Positions 35,970 to 48,777 of a stretch of 60,000 bases of DNA are shown here, piece after piece. The stretch's first letter is position 1. The number at the start of each line of letters is the position of its first letter. The DNA is from Membranipora membranacea (taxonomy: Eukaryota > Bryozoa > Gymnolaemata > Cheilostomatida > Membraniporidae). Below the pieces are notes generated by a model. That model was not told where the DNA came from. It saw nothing but the letters and a program-made list of their open reading frames with translations, and did not search any database. Location: positions 10,666,001 through 10,726,000 of the forward strand of contig OU612075.1 in the NCBI GenBank assembly GCA_914767715.1, given 5' to 3'. The translations under genes and the position numbers were made by a program.

Positions 35970-38900
35970 TTAAAGAGATAACTAGATACAGACTGTCAGC
36001 AGCGCCAGCACTTGTTTATCCACCGATATGACAACAACAACTCAAAGTTGATGACCCAGGAAAAAAGTTTTGTGTGAATGAGTTCGTGTGATTAGCAAGC
36101 TAGAAGTGCTGTTAACAAATTGACAACCATTTTGACATGAACTACTTCATATACTCAATATTTTCGAGCAATCACTTTACCAAATATTCTTTTGTCTGTT
36201 TTAGATGAAGTGATGGGTAGGCTTGATGCATGATAAAAGCCCTCACTCCCTCCACATCCGACAATAATATAATATATATTTTTAACCCCAAGTTAATTCA
36301 AAATTGTGTTTCGCACGAATAAATTTTAGGGCAATCAACCTAACGTATATTTCCACCAGCATGAATCAGGTACAGCTTAGACATTCGCCCAATCTGATCA
36401 CCGCACACTATTCTGTCAGATCGACATTGAATGTGTGGTATTGAAAAATAAGGATTGGTAAATTTTATGTGAGTTATGTTAGTGAGTGTAGGGTTTGGCC
36501 AATCACTCAGCTATGATGTGGCAAGGTTATATATCAATTATAATCCAGTCATCGAAATAAATGTCTTGATTCGATTGTTGACTAGTTTTTAGAGATGAAA
36601 TGGTAACATAGCCTACCTTGATCCTCACCTTGGAAGAAGAGTCTGATACGCCTTTCTTCACATTGTTAGTCAAAGTTTGTTCGTGAAAGATTTTGCTGGC
36701 ATTGTTAACTCGTTTAATCAGGCTCAATATATCTGAATGTAGGATGCACACTTTCAAATGTGATGAGAATACTTCGTAAGGTGAACAGATACTTCAACTT
36801 CGGCATATTGCTCCTCATTGCGTATGAAATAGTAAATAAGATGTGTCCATTTAATTTCATCCTAAATATTCAATCTGTAGTTAATGCTGGGACGTCATAA
36901 ATTGGTTCACAAATTTTATTGTTGTGACAACAACACTTCCATTCTACTCTGCCGGCCTATGTCAGAGTGCCGTATTTTGTTTCAAACGTTAATGTTGTGG
37001 GTCGGTGGCAGTCAGTTTACGCTGTCCCTAAGACCAAGTTGCAGGACTGTCCAAAAATCCGATCACTACGTAAAATAATATATATATTTATATATATATA
37101 TATATTTTATTGTTAGCACATATGCAGGTGTTGAATCATAATCGCCAATGTTTCAAACATGAAATCCAAGTTTTTCAGCTAGTAAACGCTGCATTACTGC
37201 ATAATTAGCATTGAAAGTTGCAAACTTGATGAGAAGCAAGTTTTCGTACATATTTATGTCAAGATTTTTAACAATTTTCTAGCTCATAATAAATTCAACA
37301 CCAATGAAAACACATTTCTACTACACGATCCATTAACACCACCACAACTAAATTAATGTCTTAGTAGTCAGTCCATCAATGCTTGTGAACCAGAATTATA
37401 GTCTAGGTTTATTATTAAGTCTATGGACTGACCATATATTTGCTGTTTAGCAGTTGTCTTACCAACATCAATGTAGGCACAACTCTTACTCAGATAACAT
37501 TCGAGGCCATTTTGGTTATTATAGGTTCTCTAGCTGCCTATTGACTTGATCATTGCTGCACTTACTCAACATTGTTATATATCAGCCCAGACCTACCATC
37601 GAATAATTATCACCACTAAAATACATGTCATGATAAAAGTATCAATATCACATTTTGAACGCATTTACAATAAAAAACATTGATGAGAGGAGTAGAGACA
37701 AAGCTAGTTCTAACCTGCTGGTCTGTTATCAATTCGAGCAAGAGAAACTCGGAGAATTAAATGCAGCAGACAAGAAGTCACATATATTGTCATGTTGTTG
37801 GTCGGATTTATAAACTAATATTCGTAAAGAAGAAACTCCATCTTGCCTTTTATTATATCAAAATTTGTATGGGTTTAATCGCATATCAACAATAATAAAT
37901 AGGAGAGTATGTCCATATAAGTGCCACACTAATTCTAGGAATTCAAATCGTCTGCTCTTGTTACAGAAGATATTAGAGTGATTAGGTGACTAAATCAGGA
38001 CAGCTGTCTGCTTTTCACCAATATTTTTTTTGTTGATGCTCTATTTTCTTCACCCATGCTGTCCCTACTAACTAATGTTGTCTGTTGGAACGGCAGATGA
38101 GAGAACGAAACTTAAACGGTCATCACTCCTTCTTATGGTGAGATAGATCTGGTTGTGTTGGGTCAAGAAGCACACAAGATGATTTGGACATTAATTTATT
38201 GATGTCATTACCTTTAATCACAACCTCAGCTTAACCAATTGCTGGTAAGAAATATGTTGAACGCCTATTGCAATTGTGACATGGACCAATACTAATTACT
38301 ATAAAGATAACCTCACTATCAAAAGTGGCGTTAAATACTATGAACAGGTATAGCGTAAGTAATCGGGATAGGAAACTAATAGGATAAATAGACAAAAGTT
38401 ATGGAGTGGCACTATATATGTAAATACCTTTTGCTATTGAAAATATACCAGGCTCTTAGTTTATAATGTTTTAATGTGGAAGTAGGATTTCCAGCAGGAT
38501 TTCCATCCAGCTTCAGGTCAAGTGTTATAAAATATAAAATTGACTCTGGGCAGACTTTGAATTAAAAACGGGCTATCGTACAGTTATTTATTTATTTTTC
38601 GGACACTTCATCAATCGTGTGAACGATTCAGTTACGTATGTACCTAATGTAAAGAATTAAAGATTGAGAGTTATCAGCACTGAGATAAAAAGAATTTTAG
38701 CCAAAAGCTTTGCACAATAATACGAGTTATCCAAGGCTTAGTTCCTTTCAAACTCAATTACTTTACACTCAGTGGTATTTAATGCTGCTGCTATGAGATA
38801 AGCAGCATGGTAAAACTATTACATATGTTAAACCTCTTATCTTATCTTACTTGGTACACCAAATTTTAGCTGAGCATTGCGTGTTCTGCTTCCCACCTAA

Positions 38901-39119
38901 ACAGTTTCATTTTTCTGGTTAAGTAAATCCTAAGCGAGTGATTCTTAACGTTGTCATGATTTTGTATGTCATTAGAATGTTTACCAGGAATCCATGTAGG
39001 TCACCAATACAAATGTGGGTGTTAACCTAATAATCTGAGAGATCTCAGGACGTAACACTATATATGAAAGCAGCAAGGTAATGAGAGCTTGCAGGAGTCT
39101 GGAATTCGGAATCTAAATA
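35970..39119. other. Spacer D-E
   Basis: The first 1.5 kb is distantly collinear with the other spacers but lacks SINE-2, the foldback element and the relic last exon. Collinearity fades near 37510, after the ACATCAATGTAGGCACAACT stretch. From about 37540 to 39119 I see only AT-rich DNA without a recognised gene or repeat. A TA-rich microsatellite lies at about 37078-37110. Confidence 0.55.
37078..37110. repeat. TA-rich microsatellite
   Basis: An interrupted run of TA dinucleotides lies in the D-E spacer. Confidence 0.8.
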
Positions 39120-39671
39120 TAATATTGTGAGGGCTTCATGAAAATTTGTACAGAGAAAATGGATGGCTTTGAGGAATTAATTTTGTAATTGGTGATCTGA
39201 ATTATTTCTACAAATAAAATCTTTGAAAAGATTTCTGAGGTGCAAAGCATACCTTAAATTTACTTTGGTTCCTAACAAGCTTATGTTCGGAGCATATTTA
39301 TTAACACAGAAGGGGAATGAGGTTATAATCCACCACTAGATATTCACGCTAGTGATTTAGCACAACATTAGACCAGTTTGGTTCGGCAGCCAGTTGACAA
39401 TCGAAGTGTTTCCGCACCAAAGAGGTGAGTGGCGTAGCCTATGAATTTTGTTAGAGAATACCTACCTAACTCATATACCACCTTAACATGACTTGTACTG
39501 CAGAAAGTGGGATAAGATTCAAGTTACCGTATAAAATCATCATGAAGATTTTATGTACGTAAAAGTCCTCACCAAAGAAATTGTCGAGGCTGAGCGTATA
39601 CCATATAATATTATTCATTCTCAGTCTGTTTTATGGCCTATTGACATTTGAGAACTATCAGAACTCCACAA
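39120..39671 (+). promoter_or_regulatory. Promoter region of unit E
   Basis: It is homologous to the D and F flanks. TATAAAA lies at 39530-39536, in the same conserved context and 136 nt before the ATG, as in D. Confidence 0.5.
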
Positions 39672-42600
39672 ATGGCTACAGCAGAAGGGGTCACAGAACC
39701 TGCGGTAATGGAGAATTTAAAGGTAGCAGTAACCAGAGATACAGCCTGTGGATTCTGTGGTCTGACATTATATGAGTTACAGGAACCAAGGGCTCTACCT
39801 TGTGGTCACACTCAATGTACTGAGTGTATCCATGTCAACTACCAGAATAAGGAGATAGAGTGCAAGACTTGTAGGTAAGGCTATTAGAGTCAATGCCTCC
39901 AAAATAAGCTCTGTGTTGGAATAGTTTGGTGGTGCCAAGGTGCTTGGTTTTTATTTGATATTGTCATCACTAGGCATGACAATATCCAATTCATTTAGAG
40001 TAGGTTTTGTTGCAGATGCATTGCACAGATTAAGTTTAGCAATAATGATCCTCTCACAACAGCATCTTAAGTCTAAGCGAATAATATATTTATAGGGAAA
40101 CCTTCAAAGATATAGAAATCAGAGCACTACCCACAATTCCTGAGCACTTTGTACAGGAAGCGTTGGCCGATACAGAGTTGGGATTACCATCAGCAGGAAG
40201 AGAATGTAATCGATGTGAGGATGAGAAAGTGAAGGCTGTGGTCTGTTGTGCTGACTGTAAGAAAAGGTTCTGTCACCAACATGCTGAGGTAGGGACCAAT
40301 CAACTGCAAGTCAGTATAGAAATATGTACGAATTTGTTTGTCTTGTGAAACTCATAAATACAACTACAATACCCGACACTCGTCGCTTAGTTGGGTAGCC
40401 TAATGGATAAGTTGAATTTCTATACCGGAATATGAATTTTCATCCTGGTTCTGGTTCTGAGTTTAAAATAATCACATACCTGAACAAATTTATTATATAA
40501 TACCTTACAATTATTATTAAGTATAAGTTAAGTATAAGTATTATGTATTTATTTATACAGGAGCACTTGTTCCATGTCAGCGATCATGTACTTCTGCCAA
40601 TAGAAGACAACCTGACTGAAGAAAGATACGAGATAAAAAGATGTCAAAATCACAAAAAGTTTGTGCTTGATGAGATTTGCAGGCATTGCAAAGAGCAGTT
40701 TTGTAGCAGATGTGACATTAGGGGAAGATGTATTGCTTTAAACGCAGAGAGAGATGAAAGTGAGTTTGCTAAGCAAGGTTGATAAGGAACTAGTAGAAGT
40801 TGATTGTTACCGGTCCTGTTTGATTGATTGATGGTTAGTTTTGAGTAGACGCTAGGCCTGGTTATAGGCAATAAGGAAGAGACACTAACGCCTTTACAGC
40901 TTCAGTTTTCTGTTTCTGGTAATAAAGTCCCGTGAAGAAATAAAAACCATCAGAAACAACGCTGTACTTTGAGTTGTTACATGCTTTTCATTTTAGGCCA
41001 AGGTCATGAGGTTGTCCCACTTAAAGATGTGACCGAAGGAATGAGGGAGAAACTTCGAAAGCTGTCACAGAATATTTTCGACAAAATAAAAAGATGTAGA
41101 GACATTGAAAAGTCTGGCTGGAGGCGTCTAGCTGATCTCGAAGCTCATACCGAGAACATCTATCAGGAGATTGATGAAATGGCTGAAAACATGGTGTGTT
41201 TTATTTTTATGCCTGATATGAGTCTTAGTGCTCAGACGGCTCCAATATGGGTTAGTGGCACAACATTATCAACCACCCATTTCCACGGTGAAAATAGGTG
41301 GTTGATAATGTAATGCCACTACCTCGCATTGGAGTCTGAGAACTTAGACTAGTCTGAAATATAAAGATATTACTTGGAAAGTTGTCATGTCATATCTTAA
41401 AAGACAATCCTGTCCATCAGTAAATAACTTAAGACTATCGATTTATGCAGTTCGGACAAACCTTGGCCTGTTGTCAATTAAACAATGCAAAAATCACACA
41501 TCTCAAAATTGTTTCTAATTACAAAACAAATTAAATGATACCAAATTTTCATCATCGTTTTTTATTCTAAATGCAATTCGAGATGATTGTCAATGTCTAT
41601 ATGAAGGTTGCAAGAGCAACTTTGAGTTTAAGGCTTTAAAAATCTTGAGTCAATGGGTGTCTAATTGCCATTACCATTTCTTCAACCATTGGCAGATTCA
41701 GCGAATCAGAAGAGAAGCAGAAGACCTGAATTTACAGACCATCTTAATGAGTCAACTGAGAAAGTAGGCAAAATTTCTGAGGAGATGCTGCTGAACACCA
41801 CAGTTTTAGATGACCTGTATATCCACGGTTCCCATCTAGCAGATAGAAGAGCAGACCAGCAGCTTCTAGAAGAGTTTGATGAGGTGACTTCAAACCTTAC
41901 ACAAACAAATGACAACTTGGAGTATGAGACAAAGGTTGCCCTCAAAACACCTTATCTGCATACAGGTAATGAATTTGCATACGGGTATATTATATATTAT
42001 TATAATGGAGTTGACTAATATATATATATATATAAATATATGTATATGTGTGTATATACTAATACCTGCACATGCGGGGCAATGACCACAATGATCAAGG
42101 GGTAAATAACCGAAACGAAGGAAATAGTAGATGGCATAAAGCAATAGAGCTGGATTAACGGATTAAACTCATATTATGTTCCTTCCTGTTTCAGTGTTTG
42201 GGTCTAGATCCTTTAGGAGTAGGAGGTAGCTCAGTTTGTTAGAGCGCCGTCTTCAACACGCAAGTGATGAAGGTCGTGGGTTCGAATCCTACTGAGGTCT
42301 ATCATCTACTGCGGTTAGGTTAGCCCCCAGGTGTGCTCCAACCTGCCTGCAAACTGAGAGCAAAAATGGCGCAGACATTGCGACCTTGCCGTTAAGGCAA
42401 AAATAATATTTCGCCGCCCATGCTTCGGGACGTGGCGTGTGATATTTCATCCGAATTTAATCAACCTTTTAATCAACATTTAGGAATATGTAGACATGAC
42501 CAGGGAGATTGGAACCAGTTTGTGAAAAAAGTTAGAACTTGAAACTAAAAGTACAAACGGATTGTAGCACGCTGTCCACATGTGACTGTAGGGATAAGCT

Positions 42601-43680
42601 TACACATGTTTATAATGGTAGTAGTCGAAAATGTCTAATCACCATTTTGATTATTATTTCCAGGTCCAGGCTCAGTGAATTTGAATGGAGAAATGGGATT
42701 CCTACCAACAGCCATAACACATGTAAAGCAAGAGAAAACAGGTGATGACTGCTTTGGGGTGAGCTGGACGCACAACGACAGAATACTTTGCGCCACACCG
42801 GGCGGCCTTGAGATTAGAGACCCTGTTGACTTGAAACTACAGAAGCAACGCCTAGATAATAACTACATGTATTCCTCTGCTACTCTTTGTGGACGCAAAC
42901 TGTTCATAAAGGGCGCTTCATCTGACTTGAAGAAATACGTAACCTTTTCTGGATCACTCGAGCTGCCTACTCGTTCTATATTACACAGTGAAGTCACTGT
43001 TGGACCAGTCCCTCCTACCCAAGTGTCAGCAAACAAAAACCATGTAGCAACCATTGACCACGCCAATAACATGTTAAAACTCTTTTCAACTATTAATGAA
43101 GAGCACCAGTTTGACATTCAGCTGACACAAGCACAGATTCCATATGGAGTTCATCTCACATCTGATGGAGCAGTAGTGACTTACCTGGGAGATGGCAAGC
43201 TGTGTAAATATGCTCTGTCACCTTCACCAGACCCAATATGGACATATGAAGGACTGGAGGGGCCTTCAGGAGTAACAACAGATGAGTCAGGCTTTATCTA
43301 TGTACCAATTGCGCACAAATCCACAATCAACATCATCTCAGCTGAAGGTATTTATTATTAGCAACCCAGACAGCGTTAATTTAGTTTTACTTGATTACTT
43401 TATTTGAAACTATTTTAGAGATCAAATTTGGTTGTGGCCTACTATGACTTGAGTTGGGATGTTTGAACACCACTCCATCTTGTAACTCTGATGATCCTCA
43501 AACACCTCACTTTACGTAATTTGTGTACCACTTGTAGGCGAGAAGTTAAAAGAGCTGACTCATGAGAAGCTACAGGAGTGTCTAGATGAAGAAGCCTGGA
43601 TCCTAGATATTGCTGTGAGACATGGGAAGATGGTGTTAGCTTGTGGAGATGAGGGTGTTATGCTCTTGAATATGAGCTAG
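39672..43680 (+). pseudogene. Unit E: TRIM-type RBCC-NHL-like gene with a frameshift in coiled coil 2
   Basis: The predicted exons are 39672-39874, 40096-40288, 40561-40777, 40997-41193, 41696-41965, 42664-43347 and 43538-43680. The RING is complete (C3HC4, ending CKTCR), and the B-boxes and propeller are open. Coiled-coil exon 2 is 270 nt, not 277: AGACAGA is missing at about 41729, which shifts the frame and leads to an early stop. No nearby alternative acceptor restores the frame. A product made without rescue would keep RING, B-boxes and part of the coiled coil but lose the propeller. The unit is a three-way mosaic: RING flank like D and F, B-box and CC1 like B and F, propeller and spacer like C. 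The last blade carries private changes (LDEEAWILDI, ACGDEG, MLLN). Confidence 0.82.
42219..42478 (+). mobile_element. SINE-1, copy in unit E
   Basis: A TTTAGGA duplication lies at 42212-42218 and 42479-42485. The A box is changed (TAGCTCAGTTTG) and the B box is intact. Confidence 0.84.
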
Positions 43681-44216
43681 TTTAGAGATTAACTGGTAAC
43701 TGCACCGTTATTTGTTTATGCCACGATATGTCAACAGCTACTCAGATATATGAACCCTGAACCCAATGCTGTGTGATTAGTTAGCTACGCTTAAAATGTT
43801 GTGTACAATGTGTGTGGCAATCCAATTACATTAAATATTTCATATATTCAATATCGGTGAAAGCTGTCGAGTATATATTATCATGTCTGGTGCAATGCAT
43901 GATAATTCCTCCACATCCCATAATAATATTGTACATGTTTTTTACCCCATGATAATGTCATTTTGATTTTCAACTGAATAAATTTAGATGGAAATCAAGT
44001 TGATATATACTTCAAGCCGCTAGAACTGAATAAGACTTGTTAGGCTTTTGTTTGCTCGCCCGATCAGATCACCTCAAACCAGCTGGTTGGACGCTCTCTA
44101 GCGTGTTGGAATAGACACCTATGTGTGAGGAAGTCGGCGTTAAGGTCAGAACACATGGCTTCAAATAAACGGTTTGTAAAACTTTTGTGAGTTTCGTTTG
44201 TGAGAGTAGGGTTTGG

Positions 44217-44322
44217 CCTAGATCAAGGTTGATCCATTTGCCTGCATTCGGAGTGACCCCCTCCACTGGTCATGCGGCATGTGACCAGTGGAGGGGGCAA
44301 CTCCGAACACAGGCAAATTTAT
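44217..44322. mobile_element. Foldback element, copy after unit E, 3' arm shortened
   Basis: It is identical in layout to 22239-22359, with the same perfect inner arms (CCCCCTCCACTGGTCA). About 32 bp after AGGCAAATTTAT are missing, including the outer right arm CTTGACCTAGG. Confidence 0.72.
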
Positions 44323-46387
44323 AAGTCAATCAATGCCTTGATTCAATTTTTGGACAAGTTTTTAGTAATGCAATAACAATGTCTATCCACATCCTACCTT
44401 GATCCCTGCCTCAATTGAGTCCGACCTAGTTGACCAAAGCTTTGAATATTTGACAAGTAGTCTAGGCGAGCTAAAACGCTTTCACAAATCCATACTAAGC
44501 TAGCAAGCTTTGCTCTCGCAATGCAATAAGCTATCATTTTTATTGACCCATCAGGAAAGCCTCCATTGTTCATTCAAGGTTCATTAATAAGAACAAGTAT
44601 TGGCTATGAGTTTAGCTAGGTCCCAGCAAAGTTGCAAACAATAAGAGCACATATAAGTTGATCCTGGGTTTTCAAAAAACATCATTACTTAGCTTGAAAT
44701 CTAAAATCACAAGAGTTTTTTCCAATTGTCACCAATTTGTAGCGCTGTCCAAAAATCCCATCTTTGTTGTAAATGAATTATGGCTTTCCACCACAAACAA
44801 ACAATAAAAATGATGGAATGTCAGCATAGATGCATGTAAAGAATCGCTATCACCGATCTTTCGAAGATGAAATACAAATTAAATTAGCCGGTAACCTCTG
44901 CCTTACTGCAAATTTAACATTGAACCTTCTGAACCCGATAATGAACAAATTTCTGTACTTATATGTAAAGAGTTTTGCAATTTCATGATCAAGTCGAAGA
45001 AGAACAACTTTCAAAAATGATGCAAATCAATGAAAACACCTTTGCTTCAATACGTAACGTCAACCACATCAGTAAGCGCCTCAATTCTTGTAGTCCATAT
45101 GGTGCATTTGTGAATTAATGTTTAGTAACGCTTTAACTGACCATATATTGATTGTATAGGAGTTGTCTTAACATCATCAATGTGGACACAATTCATATCC
45201 ACATAACATTCTGCCTATTTATTTTGATAAAGCAGCTTGGATCTTTGATATCGCTGTAAGGGATCGGAAGATGGTGTAAGCTTGTTAGAAATGGGTTGTC
45301 ATGCGTTTCAATATGGGCCAAATAGTGTTTACTATCAACTTAACAACGCAAAAGCTGCCTGTTAACCAATGGGTACTAACATATCTATAATTGGCCATAA
45401 TTGCAAATCCAATACATGTGTAATACCGTATATATATTATTATTTATTTTGAAATCAGAGCTATCCTAACCACCAGATTAATATCATAGTTTGCTATAAC
45501 TCTTTGGTTTTAAACCATTAATACAAGTAAGCTAAAGTTTCTCTTCATCCAATAACAATATCGAGTCATTTCATCCAATACAAGGAAATCCCTCTTTTCA
45601 TCCCCAAACTAATTTTACAAGTCTTGTCAAATCTTAACCAACACTAATTTTTTGGCTTTGCTGGTTTGAATATATTTTGTACCAAAGATTTAAGAATAGG
45701 ATATAATGGACCCCCATCATTTAGAAATACTCGGGACGATTGAGTGCTGGTTTTAATAGCTCATAGGTTCACATTGTCGCATCGCTACAGAGTTTGTCTT
45801 CGTCCTTATTAAGACTATCATGCAGAGGTTCATAGGTTCACAGGTTCATAGCCATGATTCAATTCAATAAAATGATCATATTAAATGGTTTTAGGTTTTA
45901 GTTTATGGTCCATAATTCTGCGTTGACATTGTTGTCGTAGTTGTAATCTTTGTTATGACGGCTTGAAAAAAGTTTATATATGTAATTAGATGGCATCAAA
46001 TGACATCGACTGGAAGATCTGATTTTTTTATAAATTCTGTGCATGTGACTGTCCAATAAAGTGTTCCATGGGTTAATGTTGTCACTACTAACTCCATTTG
46101 TACCTTTTTTGTACGTTGACTGTCGCTTAATGAAAATAAATTCAAATACATTCCAGATGCTAATAATTCTTGATGAATGCAATAGATATGCCATAACTTT
46201 TTACTTATTCTTATGGGTCTATATGGGGCTCCCTGCACACAAGGCTGTCTTCAATTTCTTCACAAAAAAGAGCTTATCTTCAATTTTAAACTGCCATCTT
46301 CAAATTAAATTCTCAGAAACAATTATTTATTATTGACCTAACAATTCATTTTTTTTACACCAACCTTTGTTTTAATATAGGACCATG
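44323..46387. other. Spacer after unit E
   Basis: This is a near-identical duplicate of the spacer after unit C. Only the relic last exon (about 45224-45319) is recognisable in it. Confidence 0.55.
45224..45319 (+). pseudogene. Relic of the family's last exon in spacer E
   Basis: It has the same decayed last-blade sequence as in spacer C (TCTTTGATATCGCTGTAAGG, GGTTGTCATGCG), with the same lost stop. Confidence 0.65.
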
Positions 46388-47965
46388 TCATTTCTGTTTT
46401 CTAGCTCGGCCAGCTCTTGATGTGGAGAGGTTGGCTTCAGGCCGATGCTCTATATCGTCTGGATGGTCGTCCATGTGTAGATGGGGAGTGGATGTGGCAG
46501 GAAGCACAGCATAGTATTCCTCTGTTGCAGTGTTATTGTACACATATATGGGTAGGGTGCCTGCATTGTCCATTGTAGACATCTGTCTCATAGTTCGCTG
46601 GCAAACACCTATGAAAATAAAAGCACTTATTTCTCCAAGACACACAGAGAAGATGCAATCGAATGGCCTGCTTTAATATTCTATATAACTTCACAATCAG
46701 TGCTAACAACTAAACTCAGGTGGCCTTGTTACTAAATTGTTCTCTGTTGATAGCTAAGGGGACAATCCTAGACAAGAAAACTTTACCGTGAATCTTGCCA
46801 CTGGTATGCAATAAACAGATGCAAGCTTTTGCTCGAAAAAGCGATTTTTATAGAGGGATAATTATAAGTTGTCTTCTTTTTGTCAAAGTCAATTTCTTAT
46901 ATCAGAATATTCTTAATTGACAACTGTTATATTCCTATTGGCTGGGGGATGAAAGCTTTCACAGTCGCAGTCATTTGCATCCGGCTTGCTAGTGCACTGA
47001 TCTTTCTGGATTTGGGACTGGTATCCAGTAAACAAATTGCTAGTTTTATGTAGAATCATGTCAAGTGGATGAAACTTTATACCTGCACAGAAATCGACTC
47101 TCCAGTTTCTCATCAGGGCTGAATCACTAGCAGATAGTCTTGATCTCTTTGATGGCTGGTTTGGGCGAGGAGAAATGTAAACATCTATGCCTTTCAGCTC
47201 CAGTTTAGGGTAGTAAGAATGCTTGTTGGTATAATAATGATAGGATGATACTGTTAAGCGTTTTAAGCTTTCGTTCATGACATCATTTAGCTGTTCGCAG
47301 TATTGTTACAGAGTCGGCATCTGGTACCTTGATCTCATTGTGCTGAAATGGTGTTCACATGGCAGAGAGAGTAGAGCGTTAGAATGGAGTGGATAGTTAA
47401 CGTTTCCCGATGTTATTGATTGTATAAGGTTGTTTATGTTATTAGACAACTCGTTGAACATTTTCATAGTATATGAGGGAGGCTGCCATGCGGTCCATTT
47501 GGTTTCAGAGAAGGGTTGTTATGAATATCACGTACATCAGAAAGCATGATGTTGTACATAGTGACAACTGACTGAAGAGTGGAGATAATATCATCATTAC
47601 CTAACATCTCTCTTTATCCTAGTTTTCCACTATGTATGCTGAAAACTTGAAACAGTTTGTCAATAGAAGCATGGTATTTTAGCAGACTGCTCACACTAGA
47701 GATGAGCCTTACACTTAGTGAGGCAATGTCAGCCACAGTCAAAGTGTTTTCAGTGATGAATATTGGTCCAAATTGTGCATGTAAAGCTTGAGAGGAAAAC
47801 CCATCTCTAGCTGCATGTTTCTGGCCTGTCATTGAAATAGAAGCATCCGTACCAGAAATACATGCTAAAGTCATGTCAGCAGTATATTTGAAGACACCGT
47901 TCATATCAGTGAAATACACTTCGTTGTCCTTACAGCATACTCCATAGATTCTCGACCTCGACGTC
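46388..47965 (-). pseudogene. Unrecognised minus-strand gene, truncated copy 2
   Basis: Exons correspond to the 3' half of the copy at 24452-27096: 47965-47083 (5' end cut by a deletion) and 46618-46388. It shares the in-frame TAA (47306-47308) with copy 1, so that stop predates the duplication. It has a private 1-nt deletion near 47470 but keeps about 36 nt (MFNELSNN region) that copy 1 has lost. Confidence 0.62.
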
Positions 47966-48777
47966 TTCAATCTTTATTATACAATCATGTATTAATAAGC
48001 TGATCTTCTCTTCAACAGTGAATCAAGGTGATCTTCTCTTCAACTTTGTCTTAGAATAGGATAATCTTTTCTTCAATTTTTATTCAAACTAGGCAAATCT
48101 TTTCTTCAACTCTAAAACACTTGATCTTCAATCTTCCCTGAAATACGCGAGGAGCCCCAATTATGTTTTGGTAATCGTTGTTGATCAATGCTCCTGCAAA
48201 AACAGACTGCACTGTGAACCTGCGCATTTAATATTGTTAGGGCGTCATGAAAAAATGTGCAGAGAAAATAGATGGCTTTAAGGAATTAATTTTGTAATTT
48301 GTGATCTGAATTATTTCTACAAATAATCCTTGAAAACATTTCTGAGGTGCAAAGCATACCTTAAAATTACTTATGCTCCTAACAAGCTTATGTTCTGAGC
48401 ATATTTATTAACACAGAAGGGGAGGAGGTTATAATCCAGCACTTGATATTCACGCTAGTGACTTAGCACAACATTGGACCAGTTTGGTTCGGCAGCCAGT
48501 TGACAATCAAAGTCTTTCCGCAGCAAAAAGGTGAGTGGCGTGGCCTATGATCTTTGTTAGAAGGCAACTACCTAACTCATATACCACCATAACATGACTT
48601 GTACTGCAGAAAGTGGGATAAGATTCAAGCTACCGTATAAAATCATCATGAAGATTATATGTACGTAAAAGTCCTCACCAAAGAAATTGTGGAGGCTGAG
48701 CGTATACTATACAATAGTATTCGTTGACAGTCAGATTTATGGCTTGTTGACATTGGCCTTCTTCTAGTTCTCTAAAA
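47966..48777 (+). promoter_or_regulatory. Composite 5' flank and promoter of unit F
   Basis: Bases 47968-48122 match 29829-29992, and from about 48121 the sequence matches the unit D flank from 31250, joined by a deletion. TATAAAA lies at 48636-48642, 142 nt before the ATG. The last about 60 nt before the ATG differ from D and E. Confidence 0.5.

Larger units (their letters stand above)
42540..47960. repeat. Segmental duplication, copy 2 (pairs with 20550-25990)
   Basis: This is the counterpart of the unit C 3' block. It ends in a deletion junction at about 47958-47968, where the pseudogene sequence (equivalent to about 25990) joins sequence equivalent to 29829. Confidence 0.85.
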
